This document shows, piece after piece, positions 7,206 through 19,222 of a stretch of DNA of 64,000 nucleotides. The translations under genes and the position numbers were made by a program. The stretch lies in assembly GCA_026874595.1 (NCBI GenBank), contig CM049314.1, positions 62,001-126,000 of the forward strand, given 5' to 3'. Positions within the stretch are counted from its first letter, which is position 1; each line of letters opens with the position of its first letter. Under the pieces are notes generated by a model. It did no database searches, was not told the origin of the DNA, and saw only the letters and a program-made list of their open reading frames with translations. This stretch comes from Sipunculus nudus (taxonomy: Eukaryota; Annelida; Sipuncula; Golfingiida; Sipunculidae).

Positions 7206-8324
7206 GTGTAAGATTGGTTCTCCTCGGAGCCTATTGTTTTTGGTCATGATCGGTCAAAGGTCAAGGTCAGGGTCACCAAAAAACCTTAAATTTTTACTTT
7301 CTTCATATCTTTGTCAATAATAATCGTATCCGCATAATCTGTAGCTCATTTTATTCCTCACTATGTTAGCTTTCCAAGTGCTGGCAAATTTTTCCGGTCA
7401 ATGGTTACCATGGTAACGTATTTTGGGGGGGAAATTCAGAAAATTCGAAAATTTCCCTCCAAATTTCTCATTATTCAAGTTAGAGAGGTCTAGTTTTTTG
7501 CAATGCATAGCATTTAATATGCTCTGTGCGAAATTAATGTAAGTCTCGCAAAATCTCGTGCCATTTGTCGTCAAATGAGACTTTTCGATATTTCATTAAA
7601 TACGATTTACAGGTGGCAGTTTTACAGCTAAGGTTCTGAAAGTGACATATTTTCTGTTGTTCTGTATTATCTCGAACTTGTTTTTTCATTTTTCGGAAAT
7701 AGCCACCAGGGGGCGTGGTACTGGAAACACTACAACTTATCATTTTTCCGCAATATCTAAAAAAATATTAAGCATAGAACAATTTTTTTGGTCGCATCTA
7801 AAATTAGGATCATTGCCTTATTCCTTCGTACATTTAGCCTTGTGCTGCCGTTACCATGGTTACCAAATTTTGGGGTAAAACTTGACAATCTGAAATACGG
7901 AGTGTTCCTGCTTCTGTCTCTGTCAATATTTGCGATAGAACGCTCTGGTTTTTGGCGGTTAGATAGCATTAGTTTACTTCTTAGTCATTCAATAGAAAGG
8001 CTCGTCATATCTCGCACCGTTTCTCGTGAAACGAGAACACGAGACCATTCAAAGAAATGCCTATAATTCTGTCATTTTTCACGCTACAGACACATGGTTT
8101 GCAGCGCTGGATAGCGGCTGACACTCGCAGTCACATTCAGGGGTCACATTGTTAGTCTCGTCAAATCTCGCGCCGTTTTTCGCCATACCACGAAGACACT
8201 CGCCGTCGCCGCAAGTGGCGGCAGGGTCCTTACGGTGGGCGGCCGGCGTGTGCAGCGGTCCGTGACGGCCTCTCCGGGCCCTGTCTATGATCATACATGT
8301 TGGAGGCACAGTCCATACTTTATT
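7206..8324 (+). mobile_element. Helentron/pearl-like element body (right flank of unit 1)
   Basis: This is a second A-type body in register with 1343 onwards at an offset of 5,863 bp. It is clearly diverged from the unit copy after 7269 (AAGGTCAGGGTC, AAACCTTAAAT, CACTATGTTAGC). It carries a palindromic X-box at 7404-7417 and a CTCF-like core at 7703-7718, then modules and the GC-rich tail (about 8205-8290). No unit segments B-F follow it, so contig 1 leaves the repeat here. It serves as the right-hand parent of the array junctions. Confidence 0.6.
7703..7718 (+). promoter_or_regulatory. CTCF-core-like motif (right-flank element)
   Basis: The same CCACCAGGGGGCGTGG core is kept although the surrounding element has diverged from the unit copy. 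This shows the motif belongs to the element family and is not only a by-product of recent amplification. Confidence 0.4.
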
Positions 8325-8354
8325 GCTTGCCGGAAATCTTCGATTTCCGCAAGC
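8325..8354 (+). repeat. Terminal hairpin, 13 paired bases with one bulge
   Basis: GCTTGC pairs with GCAAGC, then a bulged C, then GGAAATC pairs with GATTTCC around a TTC loop. It lies between the GC-rich tail of one element and the microsatellite of the next. Confidence 0.65.
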
Positions 8355-8368
8355 ATATTGGTCAGTTG

Positions 8369-8412
8369 CGTATGTCTGTTTGTCTGTCTGTCTGTTTGTT
8401 TGTTTGTTTGTC
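8369..8412 (+). repeat. (TCTG)/(GTTT) microsatellite
   Basis: The tetranucleotide tract directly follows the terminal hairpin, as at 1246-1288. Confidence 0.75.
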
Positions 8413-8862
8413 ACCACTCTCCTGGCCACAATTTTGCCACAATAACCTTGAAACTTACAGGGATGTTCGAAAACGTAATTTCTAGGTGCCCTATTGTTTT
8501 TGGTCAACATTGCTCCAAGGTCAAGGGTCAAGGTCACGACAGGTATGGTTAACGGTTTTTGCACTATAACTTCGCCATAAATAGGCTTATCCACTTCTGC
8601 AATAGCTCATTTTTTTCGTCATCACCTGGCCTTTCTTTTGACATGTAGCTTACTTAAATTTGCCGTTACCATGGTTACATTTTTTTGGGCAAAAATCATG
8701 GAAATTGGAAATAACACGACCATTTTTTGTAACTTTGTCAATTTTTAAACTACAGACGTCTGGTTTTGGTCATTATGTACCTTATGGGCAGCTTGACAGG
8801 ATAAAACTGAAAGTCTCGCCAAATCTCGCACCATTTCTCGTCAAACGAGAGTCTTCGAGATT
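8413..8862 (+). mobile_element. Third, more diverged Helentron/pearl-like element, cut by gap
   Basis: It follows the same plan (GGCCACAATTTT, AGGTCA half-sites near 8517-8535, GTTACCATGGTTAC near 8665, palindrome TCTCGTCAAACGAGA at 8836-8850) but matches the left-flank start at 1-410 better than the unit body. It is truncated by the gap at 8863. Confidence 0.5.
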
Positions 8863-9362
8863 NNNNNNNNNNNNNNNNNNNNNNNNNNNNNNNNNNNNNN
8901 NNNNNNNNNNNNNNNNNNNNNNNNNNNNNNNNNNNNNNNNNNNNNNNNNNNNNNNNNNNNNNNNNNNNNNNNNNNNNNNNNNNNNNNNNNNNNNNNNNNN
9001 NNNNNNNNNNNNNNNNNNNNNNNNNNNNNNNNNNNNNNNNNNNNNNNNNNNNNNNNNNNNNNNNNNNNNNNNNNNNNNNNNNNNNNNNNNNNNNNNNNNN
9101 NNNNNNNNNNNNNNNNNNNNNNNNNNNNNNNNNNNNNNNNNNNNNNNNNNNNNNNNNNNNNNNNNNNNNNNNNNNNNNNNNNNNNNNNNNNNNNNNNNNN
9201 NNNNNNNNNNNNNNNNNNNNNNNNNNNNNNNNNNNNNNNNNNNNNNNNNNNNNNNNNNNNNNNNNNNNNNNNNNNNNNNNNNNNNNNNNNNNNNNNNNNN
9301 NNNNNNNNNNNNNNNNNNNNNNNNNNNNNNNNNNNNNNNNNNNNNNNNNNNNNNNNNNNNNN
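8863..9362. other. Assembly gap, exactly 500 N
   Basis: The left side is element sequence outside the array. The right side resumes in mid-subrepeat of segment C, corresponding to about 3170 in unit 1. The fixed 500 length signals an unknown real distance. Long open frames drawn across it are artefacts. Confidence 0.99.
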
Positions 9363-12300
9363 AAACCCAAGCCAGGTGTTTGTGAAGAGTCTGGTGGAGA
9401 TGAAGGGGGCCAAAACCTATTTGACTGTGTATAAGCATAAACTGGCCTGAAATCAGGTTTCTGGGGGCATGAAATTTTTGTTTGTGGGAACAGGGTAATA
9501 TTTTCTTGTTTCCCTGTATATACACCCTAAACTGGGCCTAATGACACCAAAACCAGGTTTGTGGGACCATCAGTACAGATTTGAGGGGGGAAAATGGATT
9601 TTATCTGTATATCACTATGTTCACTGTGTCCAGATTTGGAAATTCAAACTGGTCCTAATTTTTTTTCTGATGGAGTTGAGCCAAATGCTTTGAGATACCA
9701 GCCAGTGGGTGTAAATGGATTGCAATGATACCAAACCAGGTGTGTGTGTTGAGTTTTGTGGAGATGAGGGGGGCCAGAACCTATCTGACTGTGTATAAGC
9801 ATAAACTGGCCTGAAATCAGGTTTCTGGGGGCTTGAAATTCTTGTTTGTGTCAACAGGGTAATATTATCTTGTTTCCCTGTATATACACCTTGAATTGGG
9901 CCTAATGACACCTAAACCATGTTTTAGGGACCATCATTACAGATTTGAGGGAAAAAAAAAATGGATTTTCCCTGTATATCACTATGTTCACTGTGTCCAG
10001 ATTTGGAAATTCAAACTGGCCCTAATTTTTTTTCTGAGGGAGTTGAGCCAAATGCTTGGTGATGCCAGCCAGTGGGTGTAAATGGATTGCAATGATACCC
10101 AAACCAGGAGTGTGTGTTGAGTTTTGTGGATATGAAGGGGGCCAGAACCTATTTGACTGTGTATAAGCATAAACTGGCCTGAAATCAGGTTTCTGGGGGC
10201 ATGAAATTTTTGTTTGTGGGAACAGGGTAATATTATCTTGTTTCCCTGTATATACACCCTAAACTGGGTCTAATGACACCAAAACCAGGTTTGTGGGACC
10301 ATCAGTACAGATTTGAGGGGGGAAAATGGATTTTCTCTGTATATCACTATGTTCACTGTGTCCAGATTTGGAAATTCAAACTGGCCCTAATTTTTTTCTG
10401 AGGGAGTTGAGCCAAATGCTTGGTGATGCCAGCCAGTGGGTGTAAATGGATTGCAATGATACCCAAACCAGGAGTGTGTGTTGAGTTTTGTGGGGATGAG
10501 GGGGGCCAGAACCTATTTGACTGTGTATAAGCATAAACTGGCCTGAAATCAGGTTTCTGGGGGCATGAAATTTTTGTTTGTGGGAACAGGGTAATATTAT
10601 CTTGTTTCCCTGTATATACACACTAAACTGGGCCTAATGACACCAAAACCAGGTTTGTGGGACCATCAGTACAGATTTGAGGGGAAAAAAATGGATTTTT
10701 TCTGTATATCACTATGTCCACTGTGTCCAGATTTGGAAATTCAAACTGGCCCTAATTTTTTTTCTGAGAGATTTGAACCAAATGCTTTGAGATTCCAGCC
10801 AGTGGGTGTAAATGGATTGCAATGATAGCCAAACCAGGTGTGTGTGATGAGTCTGGTGGAGATGAGGTGGTCCAAAACACTATTTGCCTGTGTATAATAA
10901 GCCATATACTGTACTCAGCTGAAATCAGCTTTCTGGGGGGCTTGAAATGTTTGCTGGTGGGAACAAGGTAAAATTATCTTGTTATCATGGATATACACCC
11001 TAAAATGGGTCTAAGAACACCAAATACATGCATGTTGGACCATGAGTACAGATTTGAGGTAACAAATTGTCTGTCTATAAATTAAAAAAAATAAAATATC
11101 AAACTGTTATAAACATGTATCAATATATTTAATAAAATCTCTTTTCATCCAATGAATTGCATCTTATTTTTTTATAAATAAACCATGATATTCAATTACA
11201 TCCAGTAATAAAAAATAAAAATAAAATGAATAAAAGTTTTTTTGTTTTTGTTTTTTTTTGGGGGGGGGGGGGTTGTGTTTTTTTTGCAGTTAAATCCAGG
11301 CTTCTCTTTGGATCCCGGCGGTGGGCGAGTGTACAATGGACACCACACAACATTTGAAAGAACATTTTTTCTGCTGTTATTGGATGACCAAGTCTCTATG
11401 AATTTAAAAAAAAATATTTATTCCGTTATTCAAGATGACAGTGAAAATGACCCTATTTTTTCAATCATTCACCACTCTTTTCGAGCGTTCATCGAATAAG
11501 AAAGAGCCCGTCCCACCGCATTTCCTGCGAGGGTTCGTTTCTTCAGAGTCCAAACAATCCTACAGGGGCGGGGTTTAGTCCATCTCGTCTTAAATTTGTG
11601 TCCGGGGCACGGCAAACATTATGAAAGCGGACAAAAACTTTCATACGGCTGGTAAATGCGTTTATATGTAAACGCGGGGAATTCCCGGACAATTCACGGA
11701 GAGATTTTATATGCAATGATACTTTTAATTACACGTTAAAATCATTTAAAATCTACCACTATATTACTCTAAAGACATTTATTCACTGTTAAATTACCGA
11801 AATAATAACCAGCGCAAACAATGTGGGACTGCCACTAACACCAATCTGGATCACCAGCTAACATTGACTACCGATCTTACATCAGACGAAAACGCTAAAC
11901 ACTATATATTTTTTCAACAGTTTACTGTGCAAACCGTAACAAAACCATGCAGGATATCAAATTTACAGGTTCTTAAGGGAATATGATACAAAACATAAAT
12001 TGTACCTTTGCTCACATTTAATAATATCATCATGATGAATTCTCCCCGAATTCTCCAGCTGTCCGCGTTATAGATGTATATGTATTTATTAATGACAAAA
12101 ATTGACATACAATTTTATGGATACCCGTATAATTGCGGTTTTCTGGACCGTCCCAGCCCACAGGTAGGATAATATGGATTCCCGACAATATTCTAATGAC
12201 CGTTCCCTGAGCTGGAACGGGCTAAGAAGGTCCCTGTCATTTTTTTTAATTGTCAATTCCCAGGTTTTTCGGATAAAAAAATGGCCCAATCCTTCATTCA

Positions 12301-13093
12301 ATCTCCAGCCTCTTCTGGCGTTCCGGGTTTAAAAAAGAGCCCGTCCCATGCCTATTTCAGCTAGGACTGCAAACTCTGGGGTCAAAACAACTCAACTACG
12401 GCTTGGGATTACTACCTTTCCTCTTAAATTTCCATCGCGCCCGTGTCAAGTGTACCGTTTTATTCACAAACGTGCGGCAGGCGCCAAAAAATTTGACAGC
12501 ACCCCTCTCTCATCCCAGAATATATTTTTATATATGAAGTCCTAACCCACCACGGAACTAGGGCCTCAAATTTTTTTATCTTATTACTTACCACTTCAGA
12601 CTCCTTAAAAGTCTCTCCTTTTTTAACCAAAGATTCCAATTTTTAAAATATATTAAATTTCACATTACAGATAACCTACACCAAGGGGACATTACAGTTA
12701 ATCCGTGATGGGCAGGACTTCTTGGAATTTTATAATTCCCGGACGCAGGCTGACCGACTGCCTTTTTTCTTCAAGGACAGCCCTAATTTAAGCCATCATC
12801 AGACTTGAAGATGTCCTCAGGCCGACCTATTTGTCCAGGAATGAAAGGTCACGTCTCCCTTACCCAGAGGTCGGGTCTCTGTCTAACACGAACGCGGCTT
12901 CGCTTGCATTTCGGCATTCTGGACGTTCAACTCTTCAAGTTTCATTTTCAGTGCTTTTCTTATTTCCAGCACTCAAGAATAGGAGAACTGCCAAGGATTC
13001 AGTTGGACTTCCTTTATTTTTATTTCTGTCCAAAAATGGATTATCCTGTGTAGGATGGCTACTAATAACAACACTATTAATGTCTCTCTATCC

Positions 13094-13125
<32 letters not shown>

Positions 13126-13409
13126 GTCTACTCCTCTTTGACTTTTGAAAATCAGCAAGACCTTATTCATATGTGCTACTGTTTTCCCCATGATAGAGGT
13201 TTTTCATTTGATCAGATCCAAATGTTCCCTGTCTGTCTGCCTAGTAACTGTCCATCTATTTCGCTGTCTTATTTCCGGTCACTTCCGGCAAGCGTTCGAC
13301 CTCAGGTCGTCTAGTTTGTCTGTCTGTCTGTCTGTCTGTTTATTTGTCTGTATGTACACGCTCTACAGGCCACAGTTTTTAAGCAATCGCTCTGAAACTT
13401 ATGCATTAG
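9363..13409 (+). repeat. Macrosatellite unit 2, partial (5' end in gap)
   Basis: The copy begins inside segment C and runs through D (G-tract 11260-11272), E and F to the array junction at 13410. C covers 9363-11057. An extra G near 10940 in the last subrepeat removes the open frame seen there in other copies, showing that frame is not maintained. Confidence 0.9.
11260..11272 (+). repeat. Poly-G tract, 13 G (unit 2)
   Basis: It has the same context as 5055-5067, but one T fewer follows the tract. Confidence 0.85.
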
Positions 13410-14730
13410 GTGTAAGATTGGTTCTCCTCGGAGCCTATTGTTTTTGGTCATGATCGGTCAAAGGTCAAGGTCAAGGTCACCAAAAAAACTAACATTTTTA
13501 CTTTCTTCATATCTTTGTCAATAATAATCGTAGCCGCATAATCTGTAGCTCATTTTATTCCTCTTAATGTTAGCTTTCCAAGTGCTAGCAAATTTTTCTG
13601 GTCGATTGTTACCATCGTAACGTATTTTTGGGGGAAAATCAGAAAATTCGAAAATTTCACTCAAAATTTTTCATTTTTTAAGTTAGAGAGGTCTAGTTTT
13701 TTGCATTGTGTAGCATTTAATATGCTCTATGGAAAATTAACGGGAGTCTCGCAAAATCTCGTGCCATTTGTCGTCAAATGAGACTTTTCGAGATTTCATT
13801 AAAAACGATTTAGAGTTGGCAGTTTTACAGCTAATGTTCTAAAAGTGACATATTTTCTGTTTTTCTGTATTATCTCGAACTTGTTTTTTCATTTTTTGAA
13901 ATTAGCCACCAGGGGGCGTGGTACTGGAAACACTGCAACTTACCATTTTTCTGCAATACCAAAAAAAAATATTAAACGTGGCACAATGTTTACTGTCTTA
14001 TCTGAAACTAGGATCGTCGGCTTATTCCTGCGTACATGTAGCTTTGCGCTGCTGTTACCATGGTAACCAAATTTTGGGGTAAAACTTGGCAATCTGAAAA
14101 TAATAACTTTTTTGCTTCTATCTCTGTTAATATTTATACTACAAGTGTCTAGTTTTCTGCATGAGGTAGCATTCCCTTGCCACTAATGCAGTTAATTGCA
14201 AGTCTCGTAGAATCTCGCTCTGTTTTCCGTCAAACGAGAAATTACGAGATTTCACAGAAATGCATATAACTTGGTCACCTTTTCGGCTAAAGAGGAGTAG
14301 TTTTCAGCATTTTGTTGCGTTTTGGGAGCTTAACAAGATAATAACTTATATCTCGCCACATCTCGTACCATCTCCCGCCAAACGAGAATATTCGAGAATT
14401 CGAACAAATGTCTATATCTCTGTCATTTGAATGCCAGAGATTTTATTTTTCTATTGTTCAAGATTCACTTGACTAGTTTGAAGTGACAAAATTGAATATC
14501 TCGTCATATCTCGCATCATTTCTTGTCAAACGAGAACATGGGGACCATTCAAAGATACGCCTATAATTCTGTTATTTTAATGCTGAAGACCTTTAGTTTT
14601 CAGCATTCGATAGCGTCTAACACTCTCGGTCACATTAATATGTTTATATTGTAAGTTTCGTCAAATCTGGGATCGTTTTTTCTTCAAATAAAAAAGTACA
14701 TCCTATTGCCGTGACCATAAGTGGCGGCAG
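13356..14730 (+). mobile_element. Element body A of unit 3 (hybrid at junction)
   Basis: The sequence before about 13410 matches the contig 1 right flank (GCATTAGGTG). The sequence after about 13474 matches the unit 1 body (AAGGTCACC then AAAAAACTAAC). The switch falls within a stretch where both parents are identical. Confidence 0.65.
13906..14067 (+). promoter_or_regulatory. CTCF-like core and palindromic X-box, unit 3
   Basis: The CTCF-like core is at 13906-13921 and the X-box GTTACCATGGTAAC at 14054-14067. Spacing is identical to unit 1. Confidence 0.4.
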
Positions 14731-15063
14731 TATGTGATAGTAAATGTCGGCAGGAGCATTACACTTGACAGTTGGAGCCGTGTTCTATGGGTGTGCGATG
14801 GCCCATGAAGAAGACTTCTATTGTGTTGTTATCGTCTTCCTTTGATTGCTGCTTCGTAAGCTTCACAGACCAGCGCCAACCACCTGGTTGCCATGTGTCC
14901 TCAATGTAAACAACCTTTGCTGTTTTCCTTTCCCTAAGATATGTATGGTAGCCTGTTCACTTGTCCTTAGATTGTTTATTGTTGGTGTATTGAAGTAAAA
15001 TAAAATGCCAGGTTTTCCTGCAAATTGATTGTAAATTGAATAAAATCATACAAGAACCAACCA

Positions 15064-16923
15064 ATGTTCTATGACCACTATTTCAGATTTGAGATCAGAA
15101 CAATTGATTTCTGCATAAACCACTATGACCAGATTTGATAAACTTTAAAGTGGTCTATATTTTTTTCTGAAGAAGTTGAGCTATATGCTTGGAGATGCCA
15201 GCCAGTGGGGTGTGAATGGATTGCAATGAAACCCAAGCCAGGTGTTTGTGAAGAGTCTGGTGGAGATGAAGGGGGCCAAAACCTATTTGACTGTGTATAA
15301 GCATAAACTGGCCTGAAATCAGGTTTCTGGGGGCATGAAATTTTTGTTTGTGGGAACAGGGTAATATTTTCTTGTTTCCCTGTATATACACCCTAAACTG
15401 GGCCTAATGACACCAAAACCAGGTTTGTGGGACCATCAGTACAGATTTGAGGGGGGGAAAATGGATTTTATCTGTATATCACTATGTTCACTGTGTCCAG
15501 ATTTGGAAATTCAAACTGGTCCTAATTTTTTTTCTGATGGAGTTGAGCCAAATGCTTTGAGATACCAGCCAGTGGGTGTAAATGGATTGCAATGATACCA
15601 AACCAGGTGTGTGTGTTGAGTTTTGTGGAGATGAGGGGGGCCAGAACCTATCTGACTGTGTATAAGCATAAACTGGCCTGAAATCAGGTTTCTGGGGGCT
15701 TGAAATTCTTGTTTGTGTCAACAGGGTAATATTATCTTGTTTCCCTGTATATACACCTTGAATTGGGCCTAATGACACCTAAACCATGTTTTAGGGACCA
15801 TCATTACAGATTTGAGGGAAAAAAAAATGGATTTTCCCTGTATATCACTATGTTCACTGTGTCCAGATTTGGAAATTCAAACTGGCCCTAATTTTTTTTC
15901 TGAGGGAGTTGAGCCAAATGCTTGGTGATGCCAGCCAGTGGGTGTAAATGGATTGCAATGATACCCAAACCAGGAGTGTGTGTTGAGTTTTGTGGATATG
16001 AAGGGGGCCAGAACCTATTTGACTGTGTATAAGCATAAACTGGCCTGAAATCAGGTTTCTGGGGGCATGAAATTTTTGTTTGTGGGAACAGGGTAATATT
16101 ATCTTGTTTCCCTGTATATACACCCTAAACTGGGTCTAATGACACCAAAACCAGGTTTGTGGGACCATCAGTACAGATTTGAGGGGGGAAAATGGATTTT
16201 CTCTGTATATCACTATGTTCACTGTGTCCAGATTTGGAAATTCAAACTGGCCCTAATTTTTTTCTGAGGGAGTTGAGCCAAATGCTTGGTGATGCCAGCC
16301 AGTGGGTGTAAATGGATTGCAATGATACCCAAACCAGGAGTGTGTGTTGAGTTTTGTGGGGATGAGGGGGGCCAGAACCTATTTGACTGTGTATAAGCAT
16401 AAACTGGCCTGAAATCAGGTTTCTGGGGGCATGAAATTTTTGTTTGTGGGAACAGGGTAATATTATCTTGTTTCCCTGTATATACACACTAAACTGGGCC
16501 TAATGACACCAAAACCAGGTTTGTGGGACCATCAGTACAGATTTGAGGGGAAAAAATGGATTTTTTCTGTATATCACTATGTCCACTGTGTCCAGATTTG
16601 GAAATTCAAACTGGCCCTAATTTTTTTTCTGAGAGATTTGAACCAAATGCTTTGAGATTCCAGCCAGTGGGTGTAAATGGATTGCAATGATAGCCAAACC
16701 AGGTGTGTGTGATGAGTCTGGTGGAGATGAGGTGGTCCAAAACACTATTTGCCTGTGTATAATAAGCCATATACTGTACTCAGCTGAAATCAGCTTTCTG
16801 GGGGCTTGAAATGTTTGCTGGTGGGAACAAGGTAAAATTATCTTGTTATCATGGATATACACCCTAAAATGGGTCTAAGAACACCAAATACATGCATGTT
16901 GGACCATGAGTACAGATTTGAGG
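15064..16923 (+). repeat. Subrepeat array C, 5 copies (unit 3)
   Basis: It has the same order of subrepeat types as unit 1. Only homopolymer-scale differences are visible. Confidence 0.85.
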
Positions 16924-17123
16924 TAACAAATTGTCTGTCTATAAATTAAAAAAAATAAAATATCAAACTGTTATAAACATGTATCAATATATTTAATAAA
17001 ATCTCTTTTCATCCAATGAATTGCATCTTATTTTTTTATAAATAAACCATGATATTCAATTACATCCAGTAATAAAAAATAAAAATAAAATGAATAAAAG
17101 TTTTTTTGTTTTTGTTTTTTTTT

Positions 17124-17138
17124 GGGGGGGGGGGGGGG
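17124..17138 (+). repeat. Poly-G tract, 15 G (unit 3)
   Basis: It has the same context as unit 1 but is two bases longer. Confidence 0.85.
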
Positions 17139-18960
17139 TTTGTGTTTTTTTTGCAGTTAAATCCAGGCTTCTCTTTGGATCCCGGCGGTGGGCGAGTGTA
17201 CAATGGACACCACACAACATTTGAAAGAACATTTTTTCTGCTGTTATTGGATGACCAAGTCTCTATGAATTTAAAAAAAAATATTTATTCCGTTATTCAA
17301 GATGACAGTGAAAATGACCCTATTTTTTCAATCATTCACCACTCTTTTCGAGCGTTCATCGAATAAGAAAGAGCCCGTCCCACCGCATTTCCTGCGAGGG
17401 TTCGTTTCTTCAGAGTCCAAACAATCCTACAGGGGCGGGGTTTAGTCCATCTCGTCTTAAATTTGTGTCCGGGGCACGGCAAACATTATGAAAGCGGACA
17501 AAAACTTTCATACGGCTGGTAAATGCGTTTATATGTAAACGCGGGGAATTCCCGGACAATTCACGGAGAGATTTTATATGCAATGATACTTTTAATTACA
17601 CGTTAAAATCATTTAAAATCTACCACTATATTACTCTAAAGACATTTATTCACTGTTAAATTACCGAAATAATAACCAGCGCAAACAATGTGGGACTGCC
17701 ACTAACACCAATCTGGATCACCAGCTAACATTGACTACCGATCTTACATCAGACGAAAACGCTAAACACTATATATTTTTTCAACAGTTTACTGTGCAAA
17801 CCGTAACAAAACCATGCAGGATATCAAATTTACAGGTTCTTAAGGGAATATGATACAAAACATAAATTGTACCTTTGCTCACATTTAATAATATCATCAT
17901 GATGAATTCTCCCCGAATTCTCCAGCTGTCCGCGTTATAGATGTATATGTATTTATTAATGACAAAAATTGACATACAATTTTATGGATACCCGTATAAT
18001 TGCGGTTTTCTGGACCGTCCCAGCCCACAGGTAGGATAATATGGATTCCCGACAATATTCTAATGACCGTTCCCTGAGCTGGAACGGGCTAAGAAGGTCC
18101 CTGTCATTTTTTTTAATTGTCAATTCCCAGGTTTTTCGGATAAAAAAATGGCCCAATCCTTCATTCAATCTCCAGCCTCTTCTGGCGTTCCGGGTTTAAA
18201 AAAGAGCCCGTCCCATGCCTATTTCAGCTAGGACTGCAAACTCTGGGGTCAAAACAACTCAACTACGGCTTGGGATTACTACCTTTCCTCTTAAATTTCC
18301 ATCGCGCCCGTGTCAAGTGTACCGTTTTATTCACAAACGTGCGGCAGGCGCCAAAAAATTTGACAGCACCCCTCTCTCATCCCAGAATATATTTTTATAT
18401 ATGAAGTCCTAACCCACCACGGAACTAGGGCCTCAAATTTTTTTATCTTATTACTTACCACTTCAGACTCCTTAAAAGTCTCTCCTTTTTTAACCAAAGA
18501 TTCCAATTTTTAAAATATATTAAATTTCACATTACAGATAACCTACACCAAGGGGACATTACAGTTAATCCGTGATGGGCAGGACTTCTTGGAATTTTAT
18601 AATTCCCGGACGCAGGCTGACCGACTGCCTTTTTTCTTCAAGGACAGCCCTAATTTAAGCCATCATCAGACTTGAAGATGTCCTCAGGCCGACCTATTTG
18701 TCCAGGAATGAAAGGTCACGTCTCCCTTACCCAGAGGTCGGGTCTCTGTCTAACACGAACGCGGCTTCGCTTGCATTTCGGCATTCTGGACGTTCAACTC
18801 TTCAAGTTTCATTTTCAGTGCTTTTCTTATTTCCAGCACTCAAGAATAGGAGAACTGCCAAGGATTCAGTTGGACTTCCTTTATTTTTATTTCTGTCCAA
18901 AAATGGATTATCCTGTGTAGGATGGCTACTAATAACAACACTATTAATGTCTCTCTATCC

Positions 18961-18992
<32 letters not shown>

Positions 18993-19222
18993 GTCTACTC
19001 CTCTTTGACTTTTGAAAATCAGCAAGACCTTATTCATATGTGCTACTGTTTTCCCCATGATAGAGGTTTTTCATTTGATCAGATCCAAATGTTCCCTGTC
19101 TGTCTGCCTAGTAACTGTCCATCTATTTCGCTGTCTTATTTCCGGTCACTTCCGGCAAGCGTTCGACCTCAGGTCGTCTAGTTTGTCTGTCTGTCTGTCT
19201 GTCTGTTTATTTGTCTGTATGT

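Noticed and set aside
8079-8594. 171-residue minus-strand open frame
   Set aside because: It runs through the GC-rich tail, terminal hairpin and TCTG microsatellite of a repeat element; the translation includes tetranucleotide-derived repeats and changes in the sister copy near 893-1315.
8660-9525. Open frames of about 190-247 residues spanning 8863-9362
   Set aside because: They are mostly N and exist only because unknown bases contain no stop codons.
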